Source of the DNA: Porphyra umbilicalis
Taxonomy: Eukaryota > Rhodophyta > Bangiophyceae > Bangiales > Bangiaceae
DNA length: 64,000 nucleotides
Assembly (NCBI GenBank): GCA_002049455.2
Contig: KV918853.1
Location: 186,001 to 250,000 of the forward strand
Direction: 5' to 3'
Shown piece by piece: positions 20,341 through 32,997 of the stretch. The notes below the pieces were generated by a model. It did not search any database. It had not been told where the DNA came from and saw only the letters and a program-made list of their open reading frames with translations. A program made the position numbers and the translations under genes. The stretch's first letter is position 1, and every line of letters begins with the position of its first letter.

Positions 20341-21701
20341 GCGACCAGGGGCGGGGGTGGGCGGCCGGGGCGGTGGGTGTCGGTCATCAACCGTCGGTCC
20401 GGGGCGGGCGGGGCGGGACGAGGACCGCCGCGACGGCAACACTGATGTAGTGGTCGACGACGGGGGGTGGGCGCATCTCGGACGCGTGGCGTGGGGGGGG
20501 GCGATGCGGCCGTGTCGCGACGGGCCGGCGCGGATGAGCGCGATTGACCGCGGATCTGTTGGCACTTGGCGATACACTTGACAGTTAAGTACAACGGGCA
20601 CAAAAAAAAGAGTCCCGATCTTTCTGGCTGAGCTCTAAACGTGGCCAGACGATCGCACTAGATCGGCTGGACGCTGTCGGATGCACCTTTGCAGCCAACC
20701 AGCGCGCCCACGGACACTCCTTCCATCGGCCGGCCGACGCGTTGGCTTCCCGCGGCGACCGCAACATCCTACTTACAGCAATGCGACGCCGCCGCGCATT
20801 TTGAATGGCGCTCCCACGCGCCTTGAGCCACGTTGCTGTCGGCAGCGTTCCCGAGGCCCCCCCTCCAGGCTTCCGAAATCGGCTGCGCCCCGCGGCGGGA
20901 GCTGTGGGGTGCTGGGCCCTCTCGGTGTGTGGCCAGTGGCTCGCGCCCACCCGCACCCGTGGCGCGAGGGGGGGGGGGCCCAGCGCGGCAGTCGGTCCCA
21001 GGGTCGCGCTGCGCCTGCCGCCGACGACGACGTCGCCGACGCCGTCACCCTTCAGCCGCCCCCCCCCCCACCCGCCCCCCCCGCTTCGTGTGTCGTACCT
21101 CCCGCACTTGCACGCGGCCGTGAGCTTGGTGCCACCCCGTACCTGCCGTGGGATACTCTTGCGCGAATCGTGCCCCTCACCTGCCAGCCTCGCCTGCCGG
21201 CCGTGGGGTCCCGCGTGCCGCCGCCGTTGGGCCGACCCGTTTTTTTTTTTTGCGGGTGGATTTTTCCTCCTGTGCCCCCTCCTGCGTCGCTCTACCGCCG
21301 TTGAGCAGCTTCCCGCTGCCTTGTGTACCGTTGGTGATTCCGTCCGCGTCGTTCTGTTGGTACCTAGTGCGCTGTGGTGTGTGTCGGGGCTCGAGCTCCC
21401 GCACGCGTGGCGCGCTGCGTGCCCCCCCCACGCTTCGCGGCTGCTGTGGTGCCCTGGCTTTTTTTCGGGACCCGTCATCATTACCATCTAGCGGCCGACA
21501 AGACGTCATTCGACGCACGACTGAGACTAGCGCCGTCTGCGCTTTGTGGTGTTCGTCCGCACCACATCCCCCTCGCTGGCTGTGGCCTGCCGTGCCGTAG
21601 GAGCTGCCGAGGAGTGTGAGTGGGCAGGTGCCGGACCTTCATTGGACTGGACTGTCTCCGCCCTTCTGCCTCCCTTCTGTGCGTCACCCACGACCGGCAT
21701 C
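20341..21701. promoter_or_regulatory. Divergent promoter region of ArgRS (-) and NOT4 (+)
   Basis: This 1.36-kb gap separates two divergent housekeeping genes. It has a poly-T tract at about 21240-21251, some 460 bp before the NOT4 start; a similar tract lies about 510 bp before the M41-like gene. No TATA box stands out. I see no other gene in it. Confidence 0.4.
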
Positions 21702-24700
21702 ATGCCGCCAGCGACGTCAGTTGATGCGGCCGCGGCCGCCACTGGTGGGGCGGAGGATGAGGTGCCCCAGTGCCCTCTGTGTCTGGAAGACCTGGACGCG
21801 ACGGACCTGTCGGTCCGTGCCTGCCAGTGTGGCTATCCGGTACGTTTGTTTATTCGTTCGTTGCGTGCGGAGCGTGGTGGCAGCTTTTGTCAGTGAGCGA
21901 GTGGACGATGAGGGTGTTGTGGGTGGATGAAGGGGGTGTACGTGTGGTGCATTTGGGGTCTACTGCCCTTTCCTTGGTGCGTAGAGGTCACCTCGTCGCG
22001 TGCCTAGCTCATTCGTCCTTGGGTGGGTGGTGTTTCGCCTCGAAGGGTATGGCGCGTGCGAGCTCCCCTCACCGCCCACGGTGATGTGTGGTGCTGCTCT
22101 GATGTGCTGTCTCTCGCGATTCGGCTGGGCCTGACTAACATCGTCTCTTATGTTTGGCCATTCAATCGTGTGTATCTTCTTGGCTGCTCCTGCCGTTTAT
22201 TGTACATTGACAGGTGTGTTTGCTATGCCTGCACCACATCCGGGAGCAGCTGAACGGTAAGTGTCCCGCTTGCCGTACGCCCTACTCGGAGAAGAACTTT
22301 GTCATTGACAAGGTCGACCCGGAGGCGGCCGCGCGGGAGGTGCGCGAGCGCGCCGAGGCGAAGAAAGCTCGGGAGAAGCGCGATCGCGCCGCGGCCGCGG
22401 AGCGGGACCGGGCCGCCGCCGCCGCTGCGTCACAGGCCAAGGCCAAGACGACGCTCAAGCACGTGCGCGTTGTGCAACGCAACCTCGTGTACGTGATTGG
22501 GCTCAGTTTGAGCCTCGCGCGGGAGGAAGCGCTCAAGCGCGCTCAAATGTTTGGCCGTTTTGGCCGCATCAGCCGGGTGCTGGTCAATCGGGGGCACCCG
22601 TACAACGCTGACGCGCCGGGCGGACCGTCCATCGCGGCTTACATCCTGTTTGCACGGGATACAGACGCGTCAACGGCAGCACGGGTGATGAACGGCGAGG
22701 TCTTCGACGGTCGAGAATTGCGCTGTGCCATCGCGACGACCAAGTACTGCGACGCCTTCATTCCACATGGTATGTTTGCGTGTCTGTTAGCACTTTTCTG
22801 GCTCTCGTGCCGTGTGTGAGGGCTGTCTTGTTCGGTTGCTTGCGTGGCCTGCTTTGCTTGCCGGTGTTGTGGTCGAATGGAGCCTTTTCTAACCCTTGCC
22901 CTTGTCCGATTGTACGTGTGCTGCTGGAACCGCGTTGGCAACCCTTCGATTGACTGTATGACTGGTTTTTACAGGATCTGGCAAGCATCTCTGTGGCAAC
23001 GAGGACTGTCCGTACCTGCACGAGCTGGCCCCTTACCCGGAGGACGTGCTCACCCGAGAGGAGGTACTTGCTCGACAACTTGGCCCGCCACCCCCAGCGC
23101 ACCTGTTCACTTGTGCGCCCACACTTCCGACACCGGCTGCCTCGTCATCCCTCCGGCTGACGACAGCGTTGGCATCTCGGCGTGCGCCCGCGGCTTCCTC
23201 ATCCTTGCACCTGCCTTCGGCTTCACCACCGTTGACGGCATCGCGACCACCTGCCGCTTCCCCCCCGACCGTACCTACTGCGCCCACGTCCTTTGCCGGT
23301 GTGGCCGGCTCTGCTCCATCCCCAGCTATTTCCTCTTCCCATGACAGCTGGTTGCTCAAGCTGCCGCCTCCACGCGCGACGGGCGGCGGCTGGGGTGCCG
23401 CCGCGGACGCGACGGATCCGTCCACACCTGCGCAACTTCGGTCGCGGACTCCCTCACCTGCAGACGTGGTGACGTCGGCGTTGCTCACGGGCTCGAGCTC
23501 GACCTCGGCTGCGCCGTCGGTGTCGACGTCAGCACCAGCACCGGCCGTGTCCGTGAGCCTCCCGCCATTGACGTCCACCCGGCGGTCACGCGCGTCGCCC
23601 AAGGCGGCGGCTGCCGCACCACCGGCGGCGCGGGTGACACTGCCGCCGCCTCCCGGGTTCCAGGATGTTGCCGCCGCGCCAACAGTGGCGAAGTCGTCGA
23701 CCAACGCTGCGGCTGCACCACCCCCCCCGGGCTTTGGCAACTTCCCGTCGTTAAGCCAGGCGCGCGCTGTTTCCACTGTCAGCTCCAAGCCGGTGCCGGC
23801 GCGGAGCTTGAGCACCAGCAGCACCAGCAGCAATAGTGGCAGCCGCGAGAATCTGGCCAACAACTTTTCTACCACTACTGTGCCGCCGGCGGCGGCACCT
23901 GCCGTGTCGGCTCCCCCCGGCTTCGTCGCGCCCTCCCAGAATGCGAAGATTCGGCTACCTCCACCATCTTCCAATTCCATGGGGGCGCCCGGCTTCAGTG
24001 CTCCGAGCCTGCCTCCGGCGTCCGCGTCTCCACCTGCTTCCTTCCATGCGTCCCCGGCGGTGGCAGCTAAAGCAGAGAGCCCGCGGCCGACGTTTGCGGC
24101 ACCGCGCACGAGCCCGAGCGTCCTGGCGGCATCACGCTCGTCGACGTGGTCGGTGGCACAAGAGCCTGCTCGTCATGTGGCTGACGGTTTGGCACGCACT
24201 GGCTCGGCGACGAACATGGCGGCTTCCGCGAGCACTGGCAGCAGCCCGTCGTTCACGCCCGCACCGGTGCAGTTTGCGGATGCCTCGCTCCCTAGTGCCA
24301 ACGCGCTGCCCCGGTCCGAGCCGGCTTCGTCGCCTCCACTCGGCGGCGTCCTCTTTGCCGACGCATCGACGTCTGGGCCGCCATATGCTTCCAACCCGGA
24401 CCTAGCGGCGCTGCTCGCGCAGCTCGGTGGCGGACCCAGTGGTGCTCGCGGTACCGGGTCTGGTGTGGGTCCATCGGGCACGTCTGGGCCTACCCCTGCG
24501 GGATTTTCGGCCGCCTTTCCCAGCGCGTTTGGGAGCGGTATGCTACCGCCCCTGCCGTCGCCGCCGCAGTCGTATGGGGACCCTCGGAGCGGGCACGGCC
24601 TCTCCCCGCGGGACCAGCCAAATGCGGGGCCGCCGCCGGGAATCAACAGGGGGGCGGCCAACCCCCCGTCTGTGTTCGGGTCTTCCGACACGGGGCGCGC

Positions 24701-25742
24701 ATATGCGCCGCCGCCGGCCCCCAGCGCGTTCGCCTCATCGCTACCGCCGCTGCCACCGCCGTCGGAGGGGTCCTTTGCGACCGGCGGCGGGCGGCCTGCC
24801 CCATCGGCGCGTTCTCGCTCGCGCTTTGGCTTTGCCCGTGGCGGCCGCACCAGTCCAGGACCGTCGGCCCAAGCCGCGTCGTCGGCGTCGTCGTTCGGTG
24901 GCGGTGGTTTGTCGGACGGCAGCGATGGGTTCGGCAGCTTTGGTGGTGGTGGCGGCTTCATGAACGGGGGTGGCCCCGTCGGTGGTGACCGGTTCACCAA
25001 CCTCTTTTCGTCGCTGGAGCTTGAGCCCCCCACCGCGCGGCCGTCGGGCCTGGACTACCCGCCCGGCATCTCACGGCCCCCGGGCTTTACTGCGGCGCAC
25101 TCGTCGCCGCCGTCCTCGTCGTACGCCAGTCCTTCGTATGGGGGCGGCGGGGTACTCGGACAGAGTCACCTCGGCGCGCCCTACGGGGCGCCCATGTACC
25201 CATCGCAAGCCTACTCATCGTCGGCCTACGCGTCGCCCTATGGGGGGTCGTCAAGCCATTCGGGGGGTGCTCCGCCGGGGATGGCTGCCGCTGCGCCCAC
25301 ACACAGCACCTTGTCGCAACATCCGCGTACTCTCGCTGGTGGGCGGCCGACAACGAGCTCTTCTCCAGCCCGTTCATCGCGCTTTGCGTTTGCAGGGGCG
25401 GGATCTGCAGGTGGGCCAGGCGCGGCGGGCCCACCTCCGGGTATGGGACACTCATCCCCCTCCATGTACTTTCCGCCAGGTAGTGATGGGAGTGGCATGG
25501 GCGGTGGCATGGGCGGCGGCGGCGGCGGGCTGTTGCCTCGTGGGGGCTTTGGCGACGCGGGCGCGACCGCCGCGCCTCCGGGCTTCGGCCCCCCCCACCC
25601 GAGCGGCGCCGCGGCGCCCCCCCCGGCGCAGGCCGACACCAACTTCACTGAGATGTCGACACAAGACAAGCTCGCGGCCATCTTTTCGAGCGCCCGCAAC
25701 CCGCGGCAGCAGTCGTCCACCCCGGCGCTGCGCATCAACTAG
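21702..25742 (+). CDS. NOT4: NOT4/CNOT4 E3 ubiquitin ligase (RING-RRM-CCCH), three exons
   Basis: Ubiquitin ligase subunit of the CCR4-NOT complex, acting in co-translational quality control and mRNA decay. The exons 21702-21839, 22214-22769 and 22975-25742 join in frame to 1153 residues. The RING has C24, C27, C41, C43, C48, C51, C63 and C66, the same C4C4 spacing as human CNOT4. It is followed by an Ala/Glu/Lys helix, an RRM (VYVIGLSLSLAREEAL to RCAIATTKYC) and a CCCH finger completed across intron 2 (KYC..LCGNEDCPYLHE). The remaining 800 residues are disordered, Pro/Ser/Gly-rich, with repeated PPGF-type motifs (PPPGFQD, PPPGFGN, APPGFVA), possibly docking sites. Exon 3 stays open for 2.7 kb with no homopolymer break. 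Confidence 0.95.
21840..22213 (+). other. NOT4 intron 1
   Basis: GTACGT donor and TTGACAG acceptor, 374 bp, phase 0 between the Pro and Val codons of the RING (GYP|VCLLC). It splits the RING between its fourth and fifth cysteines and is less GC-rich than the exons. Confidence 0.9.
22770..22974 (+). other. NOT4 intron 2
   Basis: GTATGT donor and TTTTTACAG acceptor, 205 bp, inside a Gly codon. Removal joins KYCDAFIPH to GSGKHLCGNEDC and so completes the CCCH finger, which strongly supports the junction. Confidence 0.9.
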
Positions 25743-26075
25743 CGGGGATGTCTCTCCCTCACTCTACCACATCCTCCCTCTTGTTGCGTTTCCCGTTTTG
25801 TGTGTAGCGAGTCGTTAGCCGTTTTTCTTTCCTCTGCTGGCCGCGGGCGGCGCTGGTGGGGGCTGTCCGTCCCCGCGGCGGCCGCGGAGGCTTTGGTGGT
25901 CGTCGTCTCACAAACCCCCCCCGCCGCCGCTGCGGGCGTCACTCGTCTCATTCATAGAGTCAACTCATTTGCCACTCAGCCCGTCATGTCTGCTCGTGGT
26001 GCCGCTGGACCCGTCTCATGGTTCATCGTGCCCCCTCCCCTACCCCCCCCCCCCCCCGCCTCCCCAGCGAGACCC
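25743..26075. other. Shared 3' region of NOT4 and NDUFAF7
   Basis: A 333-bp gap between convergent stop codons, T-rich at 25,790-25,840 and with a C run near 26,050. No gene seen. Confidence 0.5.
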
Positions 26076-26803
26076 TCATCCCCCGTCGAGCCCCAGCAGT
26101 CCCTCCCCCCCGACGCTCTCATGCGCCCACCCATACACGCGGTAGAGGTCGCCCATGCCCCCCACGTCCGCGCCGCCGACCAGGCGCACGTACTGCGCTT
26201 GCAGCGCGGCCAGGCGGCGGTCGACTTCGGCAGCGCCGCCGCCCCCCCACGCCGCGCGCCGCGCGCCGCCACGACCGCCCGGCCGAGCGCCTCAAAGCGC
26301 TCCTTGGCGCCGACCGCCCCGAGCCACGCGCCCTGCGACACCGACAGGGGCGGCACGCGCAGGGGGGCCCCACCGCCGTCCGCCGCCGCCGCCGCCACGG
26401 TCCGGCGGAGGTGCCCAAAGTTGACGTCGACGGTCACGTCCGCCGCCCCCGGCGCCGCCAACAGCCCCTCCTGCGCGTGCCGCCGCAGCGCCCGCGCCGT
26501 CCACCCACCCGCCCGCCCGCGCGTCGCGCACGCCCCATCGTCCGGGTCGTACCCGTAATCCACGACGAGCGCCGCCGAGGCGGCTTCGGCGGCGACGCGG
26601 GCGGCCAGCTCGGACGCCAGCGCCGCGGCGGCCGGGGACCACTCGGCCGCGTCGCCAACGTGGTCGGCGCCCGGGCCCGAGGTCACCCACGCCGCCGAGG
26701 CGGGCGTCTCCCCGGCCGAGAGGACGTAGCGCAGGCCCGACGCGCCCGCGGGGGGGGTGCCCGCGTCGGGGGGGTCCACGCCGACGAGGCGCTCCCGCCA
26801 GCG

Positions 26804-26862
<59 letters not shown>

Positions 26863-27202
26863 GGCCGGCGCGCCCCCCGCCGTCGGGCGCGCGCACAAAC
26901 TGGTGCGCCGGCAGCGCGTCGAGGAGCTCGTGCGCAATGTACACGGTGCCGCCGTCCCCGTCGGCGGCGCGCGGGACGGCGGCGAGGCTCCCATACCACG
27001 CCGTCGGCACGCCCGCGGGCGGCAGGTGGGCGAGCGCCCGCCGCTGCGCGGCCGCCAGCGGTGCCGACGCTTCCACCAGGTCCACCCCGCGGAGGCGCAC
27101 GCCGAGCGCCCGCAGACCGCGCGTCACGTCGGCGGCGAGCGTGCCGCGGCCGGGACCGATTTCCACCACCCGCAGGCCGCCGCCGCCGCCGCCGCCGCCG
27201 AT

Positions 27203-27249
<47 letters not shown>

Positions 27250-27734
27250 GTCCGCCGCCCGACCGCACCGCCGCCGCCGCCGCCACGGCGATGCACTCGC
27301 CCATGACCTGCGACACCTCTGGGGCCGTGACAAAGTCCCCCCCGGGACCAAAGATGGGCCCCCCCCCCGTGTAGTAGCCGTGGGTGGGGTGGAGGAGGCA
27401 CTCGGACATAAAGGCGGCGACGGTGAGGGGGCCCGCGTGGCGGATGAGGCGCGCCAGGTGGGTCGACAGGGGCGTCGGGGGGGGGGGGGGGGGGGGGGGC
27501 GTCCGCCGTGGCGGAACCGGGGGGACGGCGGGGGTGGTGGCGCCGCCCGGAGTCAGCGGCGTCGACGGCCGACCACGGGGGGACAGGGGGGTGGTCGCGC
27601 CGCCGCGCGCGCGCGACGCGGCGGCGGCGGCGGCGGCGGCGGCGGAGGCGGGCGCGCCGACCCGCCGAGGCGGCGGAGGCGCGGTGCGCCGCCCGAGCAG
27701 GCCCGACGTGTCAATCGAGATGGTGTGGGCGGGG

Positions 27735-27766
<32 letters not shown>

Positions 27767-27850
27767 CACCTCGGAGAGCGCCCGCCGCGGGAGGGGCGGC
27801 CGCGGGCGGCGGCTGGCGTGCCGCCACGCGGCGAGGCGGAGGGTCGACAT
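26076..27850 (-). CDS. NDUFAF7: NDUFAF7 (MidA-like) mitochondrial protein arginine methyltransferase
   Basis: Complex I assembly factor that methylates an arginine of the NDUFS2 subunit. The ATG at 27850 gives MSTLRLAAWRHASRRP, an Arg-rich mitochondrial presequence. Family motifs follow: LARLIRHAGPLTVAAFM, HPTHGYYTG (about residue 153), GGDFVTAPEVSQVMGE, the SAM-binding VVEIGPGRGT (about 228), AHELLDALPAHQF (about 307) and LVVDYGYD. Poly-Gly insertions (near 26,810-26,870 and 27,180-27,250) expand the loops. Near the end the frame must change at the 7-base run 26242-26248 to give DRRLAALQAQYVRLV, GGMGDLYRVYGW and a TGA at 26076-26078. Without that change the frame runs on into unlike sequence. 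Confidence 0.88.
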
Positions 27851-29231
27851 GGAGTCGCGCCAATACAAGACAGAAAACAAAACGAGAGTGCAAACGGCGG
27901 GGGCGGATCGGGGCGACGCGCCCGCGTCGTCATGTGGCGGCGGCAAGGGTGGAGGCGGCCGCGCGGCAGCGGCGGCCGCGTCATGGTCGACTGGGGGCAC
28001 GACGGAGGCGCGCATCAAGGCCTGGGATCATGGCACCTCGTACTTTGAGTGGTGTCTCGAAAAGGATTCGAATTTTGGGAGCTGGTGTGCGGTTTTTCGC
28101 CCCAAAGTAGGGGCCCCCGTGCACGCGCAGCGCGCGCCGTGTTGGTCGCGGGGCGACGCTCGCCCCTGCACCCGCGGAGGTGACTTGCACCGGTACCCCC
28201 CTGCCCTCGCCAACGCGCACCCCTGCGCCTAAGACTTGACCGCGTGACGGGCCGACGACGCGCCGCTGGTTTGCTCTGCAAGCGGCGCTGACCATGCAAG
28301 TGCCGCCGTGCCGTGCGCGCGGTCACCGACGCACGCGGCGCACGACGCTGCCCATACCCCTCCTCCCTCTACCAACGTTCCTTTCCCGTCAGACCTGGTC
28401 TGTGCTCGACACTGGCTGCGACCATTGGCCCATGGCGGTACTGTACCGACAGTCGGCAGCTCCCGCCCGCCATTCCTTCCCTCCAAAGACGCTGCCTGAC
28501 CAGACAAGGGTGGCGGGATAGGCGCCCCGGCGACACCCGTCGACTTGCTCCCTGCCTCCAGCACGGCAGCGCCCCCTCCCCCCTCGAATGTGGCCCTACG
28601 GGACCGCCTCGACGTGAATGCGCCAATGGTCCACGTGAAAATGGGCGACGCCACCCACAAAGGGGTGCCCACAACGACCCCAGGGTTACCGCACCCTGAC
28701 CGCCAGACAGACACCCACCCGCACCCCACGCTCGACGATCGCGTATGGCTACGCGGTGCACACCGTCGGTTGGCGCTCAGCCGTCAACCGTCCCCTCCCT
28801 CGCTCGCACGCCGACGGCCTGCAAACCGACGCGTGGCCTGGCGCGTGGGCGGCCTCCCGCCGACTCGCCGTCGCGCCACCTCAGCGCCAGATGGGATGGC
28901 GGGGGCGTGGCGGTGGATAGCAGCCACAAACGCTCCTCTGTTGTTCCCCTGTGGATGACGCTGCGGTTAGACGCGCAATCGTCAACCGTCCGCCCCCCTG
29001 TCGCCGACGCCACCAAGCGTTTCCGCCACTGGGGCGGGGACGGTGGACGGCGGCGGCGCCGGCCCGCCCCCGTGCCAGCCAGCGCCCCGCGTGGGCGGGA
29101 CGACGCACCACAAACCCCGCAATGTCAGGGGCGGTTGGCAGCGACGCGCCGCCGCGCACACCCCCAGCCGGCAACGTTGCGTCGGGCGGTCGTGCGACCT
29201 TGTCGCGCGCGTCTGCCAAAAAAAAAATTCG
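27851..29231. other. Intergenic, no gene recognised
   Basis: Upstream of NDUFAF7 and downstream of the RING gene, both on the minus strand. Composition is moderate to GC-rich. Several frames exceed 100 codons on both strands but none has a domain or an organised start. Confidence 0.5.
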
Positions 29232-30659
29232 TCACGCGGCGGCCGCCACCAGCAGCGGCTCGGCGGCCATCCCCCCCGGCACCCCCCCCCCCCCCCCCGC
29301 GGCGCCACGGGCGCCACCGCCCCGTGCGCACGCGCCGCACAGGCCGCCGCCACGTCCGCGACCGGCGGAGCCGGCGGCAACGACGCTGCGGGCGCGTCGG
29401 GGGCCACCCCCCCCCCGCCTCGCCCACCGGCGCGGCAGCGGGCAGCGGCGGCACCGGCGCCAGGGCCGGCGGGACCACCCCCCCCCTCCCCCCCCCACTC
29501 CCCCCCCCCCGCGTCCTCCAACTGCCACAGCCGCCCGAGGCGCGCGCGGCACACTGGGCACCACGGGGAGCGGCTCGTGTACATGGCCGCACACGGCCCG
29601 CACAGCGCCACGTGGCGGCAGGGGAGGACGAGGACGGAGCGCGGGGCGGCGAGGCACACGACGCAGTCGCCGTCGGCGGGGGCGGCCGCCGCGCACGCGG
29701 CGGCGGGCGCGGCGGGGGGCGGCGACGCAGCGCCCGGCACTGGCGCCGGCGCCGCCGCTGCCGCTGCCGCTGCCGCTGCCGGCGGCGGCGCCGCGCCCAA
29801 CCCCCACACGCGGAGGAGGGCGTAGACCCCCCCCCCCGCGGCGGCGGCCCCCCCCCCCACGGCCACCGTCTGCCGCGGGGCGGTTAGCGCCCACCCGTCG
29901 GCGGTGCGGACGACGCCACAGGTGGTCGTCTCTTCGGCAATGGCGCCGCCGGGGGGGTCCCCGCGCCCGCCCCCGCCGCCACCCGCAAAACGACCGTCAC
30001 CGCGTCGGCGCCGGCGCCGGCGCCGGCGGGCGGCTCACGACGCCGGGCCCGCCCCCGCCCGGCGCGTCGTGGGCGGCCGCGCCGGCGGCCGCCGCAGCCG
30101 CCGCCGCCGCCGCCGCCGCCGCTGCCACCGCCGCCGCCGGCGGCGGCGGCGGCGCGCGCAGGGCGGCTTCCGTAACCCCCGCGTCGGCGGCCGTGACAAA
30201 CGTGCGGCCGGCGGCGGACGGGCCAAAGCCCCCCCCGCCACGGCCGACACCGCCGACGGCGCCGCCGCGTCGGCGCGCGGCAGCACAACGGCCACGGTGC
30301 CCGCGACGCGCGCCGCAAACGTAAAGGCCACCCCGTAGCGCACCGCGTCGGCGGGGGCCCCGCCCGGCGGCGGCGGCGGCAGCCGCACCAGCCGCAGGGA
30401 CGGGGGGTGGAGGTGCACCGGTGCCCCGACGGTGCGGGTGTGGGAGAGGCGGGCGAGCGCCTGGGGCGCCGCAGAGCCCGACGCAAAGGTGTCGGTGGGG
30501 GGGGGGGGGGGGGGGTGGGGGGGGTGCCCGCCGCACCCACGGCTGCCAGACGCGGTGGGGGCCGCGGAGGCGGCCGCCGCCGTGGTGGGGGGGTGGCGCG
30601 GAGGGGGGGGGGGGGGGGGGGGGGGAGGCAGCGGGAGAGGGTGGCGGAGCGGAATCCAT
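29232..30659 (-). CDS. MGRN1/RNF157 (LUL/LOG2)-type RING E3 ligase, frames shift at homopolymers
   Basis: Likely ubiquitin ligase. ATG at 30659 gives a Pro-rich start (MDSAPPPSPAASPPPPPPP); after a run of 23 G (30603-30625) the reading continues in another frame with VGAPVHLHPPSLRLVRL, YGVAFTFAARVAGTVAVV, which fits the N-terminal beta domain of MGRN1-type ligases (PVHL..SLRLVR, FTFDA). Next come APRQTVAVGG and VYALLRVWGLG, matching the family linker before the RING. The RING itself (about 29,540-29,680) is CVVCLAAPRSVLVLPCRHVA, then LCGPC and CPVCRARL, a C3HC4 finger followed by the family's QLED-like end. At least two frame changes are needed, at or near C/G runs. The C-terminal end is uncertain; one frame closes at 29232. 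Confidence 0.7.
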
Positions 30660-32997
30660 CGCGGGTGGAGGGGTCGGAGACGCGGGCAGAGGGGCGGGGG
30701 GGGGACGGACGGGGCAGCCTTGACGTTGCGCGCACGCACGCGGGCCGCCGGTCAGTGTGCACGGGTTGAGAGTCGGGCAGAAGAAGAGCGGGGGAGGAGC
30801 GCCGGCCGTGACCGACGCCGCCGTGTTAGTGTGGGGAACGCGCACCAGCGGCGGTGGCCGCCGTCGGCGGGGGGGGTCGCATCCCCCGCGACCCCGCGCC
30901 CCGCCCCGTCGGCCGGCGCGGGCGGTCGGCGGGGGCGGCGACGGCGGCGGCGCGGCGCCGCCGCTCGCCGCCCGCCCGCCCGATGCGGCGCCCGCCCGCG
31001 CGCCGCCGCCGCGTGGCACGCGCGCCCGCGACCCGTGTGCCACGCGGGTGCCACGGCCGGTGGCACCCCCACGAACCGCGGGGCGGGGGGCCATTGCGCG
31101 TCCACCGACGGCGGCCGGCACGCGCTCCAAAGGGCGCTGCCGTCGCGCGCGGGCCGCGGGCGCGCGGCGGCAGGGGATCAAGAACAAACAAAGCACACCA
31201 CGCCGCGGCCGCCGCCACCCCCGCCGCCACGCGCGGCGGCGGCGGCGGCGGCAGCGGCCGGGGCGGGCGGCCGCCCCCCCCCCACCCCCCCGCCGCCGCC
31301 GCCGCCGCCGCTGCCGCCGCGCGCACTCAGTCCCGCGGGCGCCCGCGGGCGCCGCGGGGGCACCCTTGACCCCGCCACGGGCGTCGTCAGCCGGGCGCCC
31401 CCCCCCCCCTCGAGGGGAAGAAAAGGGGGGGCGACCCGTCGGCAGTACCTGTGGGCCCGCCACGCCCGCCGGCCGCCCGACGACGCCCGCGCCGACCGCC
31501 GGCCGCCACGGCCTCGGGCGGCGGCGCGCCGCCCCTCACGCGCCGCGCGCCCCCGCTCAGAGGCCGGGGGCGACGGGCGGGGGGGGGGCGGGCGCCGCGC
31601 GGCCGCGGCGGGGGGTCGGCGCGGGGGTCGGGCGGGGGGGCATCGGCCGGACGATCATCATTGTGCGGGGGCAGCGGCGGTGCGGCGCGCGGGGTCACAC
31701 AAGCGGGGGGCAGGCTGCGAGGAGGCAAGAAAAAGAACTTTACTCTGGTGCAAGAGGAGACACGACGGACGGCCGGACGTTGGCGGGCGTGAAGACGGAG
31801 CGAGGGATACACTTCACGGGAGCGCCGGCGCTCGGCGTCCACGACGGGGCGACGTCACGCGCCACAGAGGTCGAAAGTGTCGAAAAGAGCAGGAGCACGA
31901 AACAAAGTGGGGAGCTGGCGGGTACAAATAATCTAAATTGTTGTCGGATAAATTACAAGTACGGGCAGCCTGCTCGACGTCGTCGCCCGCAAAACGCGGC
32001 GCTACCAACATGGGAGCGTGGCAGCAAAAGCCTTGTCCCCCTATACAGACTCATTGGGGACGACTGGGCGGGAACCAGGTGCCAAGACAACTCCGCACCT
32101 CGTTCACGTCTGTCCGCCTGGCCACCAGGAGCGTGTCTATGGCTTGGTGGACGATTCACTCCGTGGGCGAGGTTGCCATTTGGGCGGCGGCGTTTGCTCC
32201 TCTGTGACTGCTCTGAGGAGCGCCAGGGTGAGCAAGCAGTGCAGCAGCCAAGACACGGAGGGTAGGCGCTGCCCCTGGTAGCCCTGGATAGGACAGCTGG
32301 TATGGATACGTGAGCCTCGGGCGACGTTGTACGGCCCGGGATCGGCCGTCTGCTCGCCTCCACGCCGGTGCCGACCCACAAAAAGGTGAGCGACCCACAC
32401 CCGCGGCCGAGCGAGCCCCCCGATTGGCGGGAGCACCACCCTTCTCCCCTCACGACGGGATCACCACTGTCAGCCGTCTCCTTTTTTTTTTTTTGAACGG
32501 CGCGGATCCGCCTTCCTGCCGCCGCGCGCCCCCGTCGGCGGCGGGGGCGACTTCGCGCCGCGCTCAAAAAAAATATCTTGCCGCCAGGCGCACCTGCGGG
32601 GGGGGGTGGTCGTCGGCCCCGCCTCGTCCCCGCGCCGCGCTCTCGCGCCGGCCCGCCCCGCGCGCCTCTGTCGGCGCTCCACGGTCCCCCGCGGACTGGT
32701 CGCCGCCGCCCCCGCGCGCGTCCGCCACAGCCCCCCCCGCCCGCCCCCACCCGCGCGCGGCCGGCCGCTTCCCCGCCTGCCGAGGCGCCGTCCGCCGGCC
32801 CGGTGTGGCGTCATCCATCCGCGCCGGGCGGTGGAGTGGCGTCCGTGCCGCGACTCTGCTCCCCGCGGGGCCCTCTGACGGTGGGTGCAGTTCCCGCTGA
32901 CCGCCCGCCCCCCCCCCCCCACCCCCCCCTTTGTCGTCCTCATCCCGCAATCGACCCCCACCCCCCCCGCCGGCCCGTCCCGACAGCGCCCACCGCA
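30660..32997. other. Divergent region between the RING gene (-) and M41-like gene (+)
   Basis: The 2.3 kb start GC-rich, become balanced at about 31,700-32,450, then GC-rich again. A poly-T tract lies at 32,482-32,493. Frames of about 80-100 codons at 32,018-32,440 on both strands have no recognisable domain. Promoters of both genes should lie here. Confidence 0.45.

Noticed and set aside
20341-20601. An 802-residue form of ArgRS starting at 20601
   Set aside because: The codon at 20601 is GTG and the added residues are His/Pro/Arg-rich leader-like sequence. The ATGs at 20340 and 19986 are better starts.
28045-28085. Possible tRNA T-arm around GGATTCGAATTTT
   Set aside because: The bases flanking TTCGAAT do not pair as a 5-bp T-stem and no acceptor or anticodon arm can be folded nearby.
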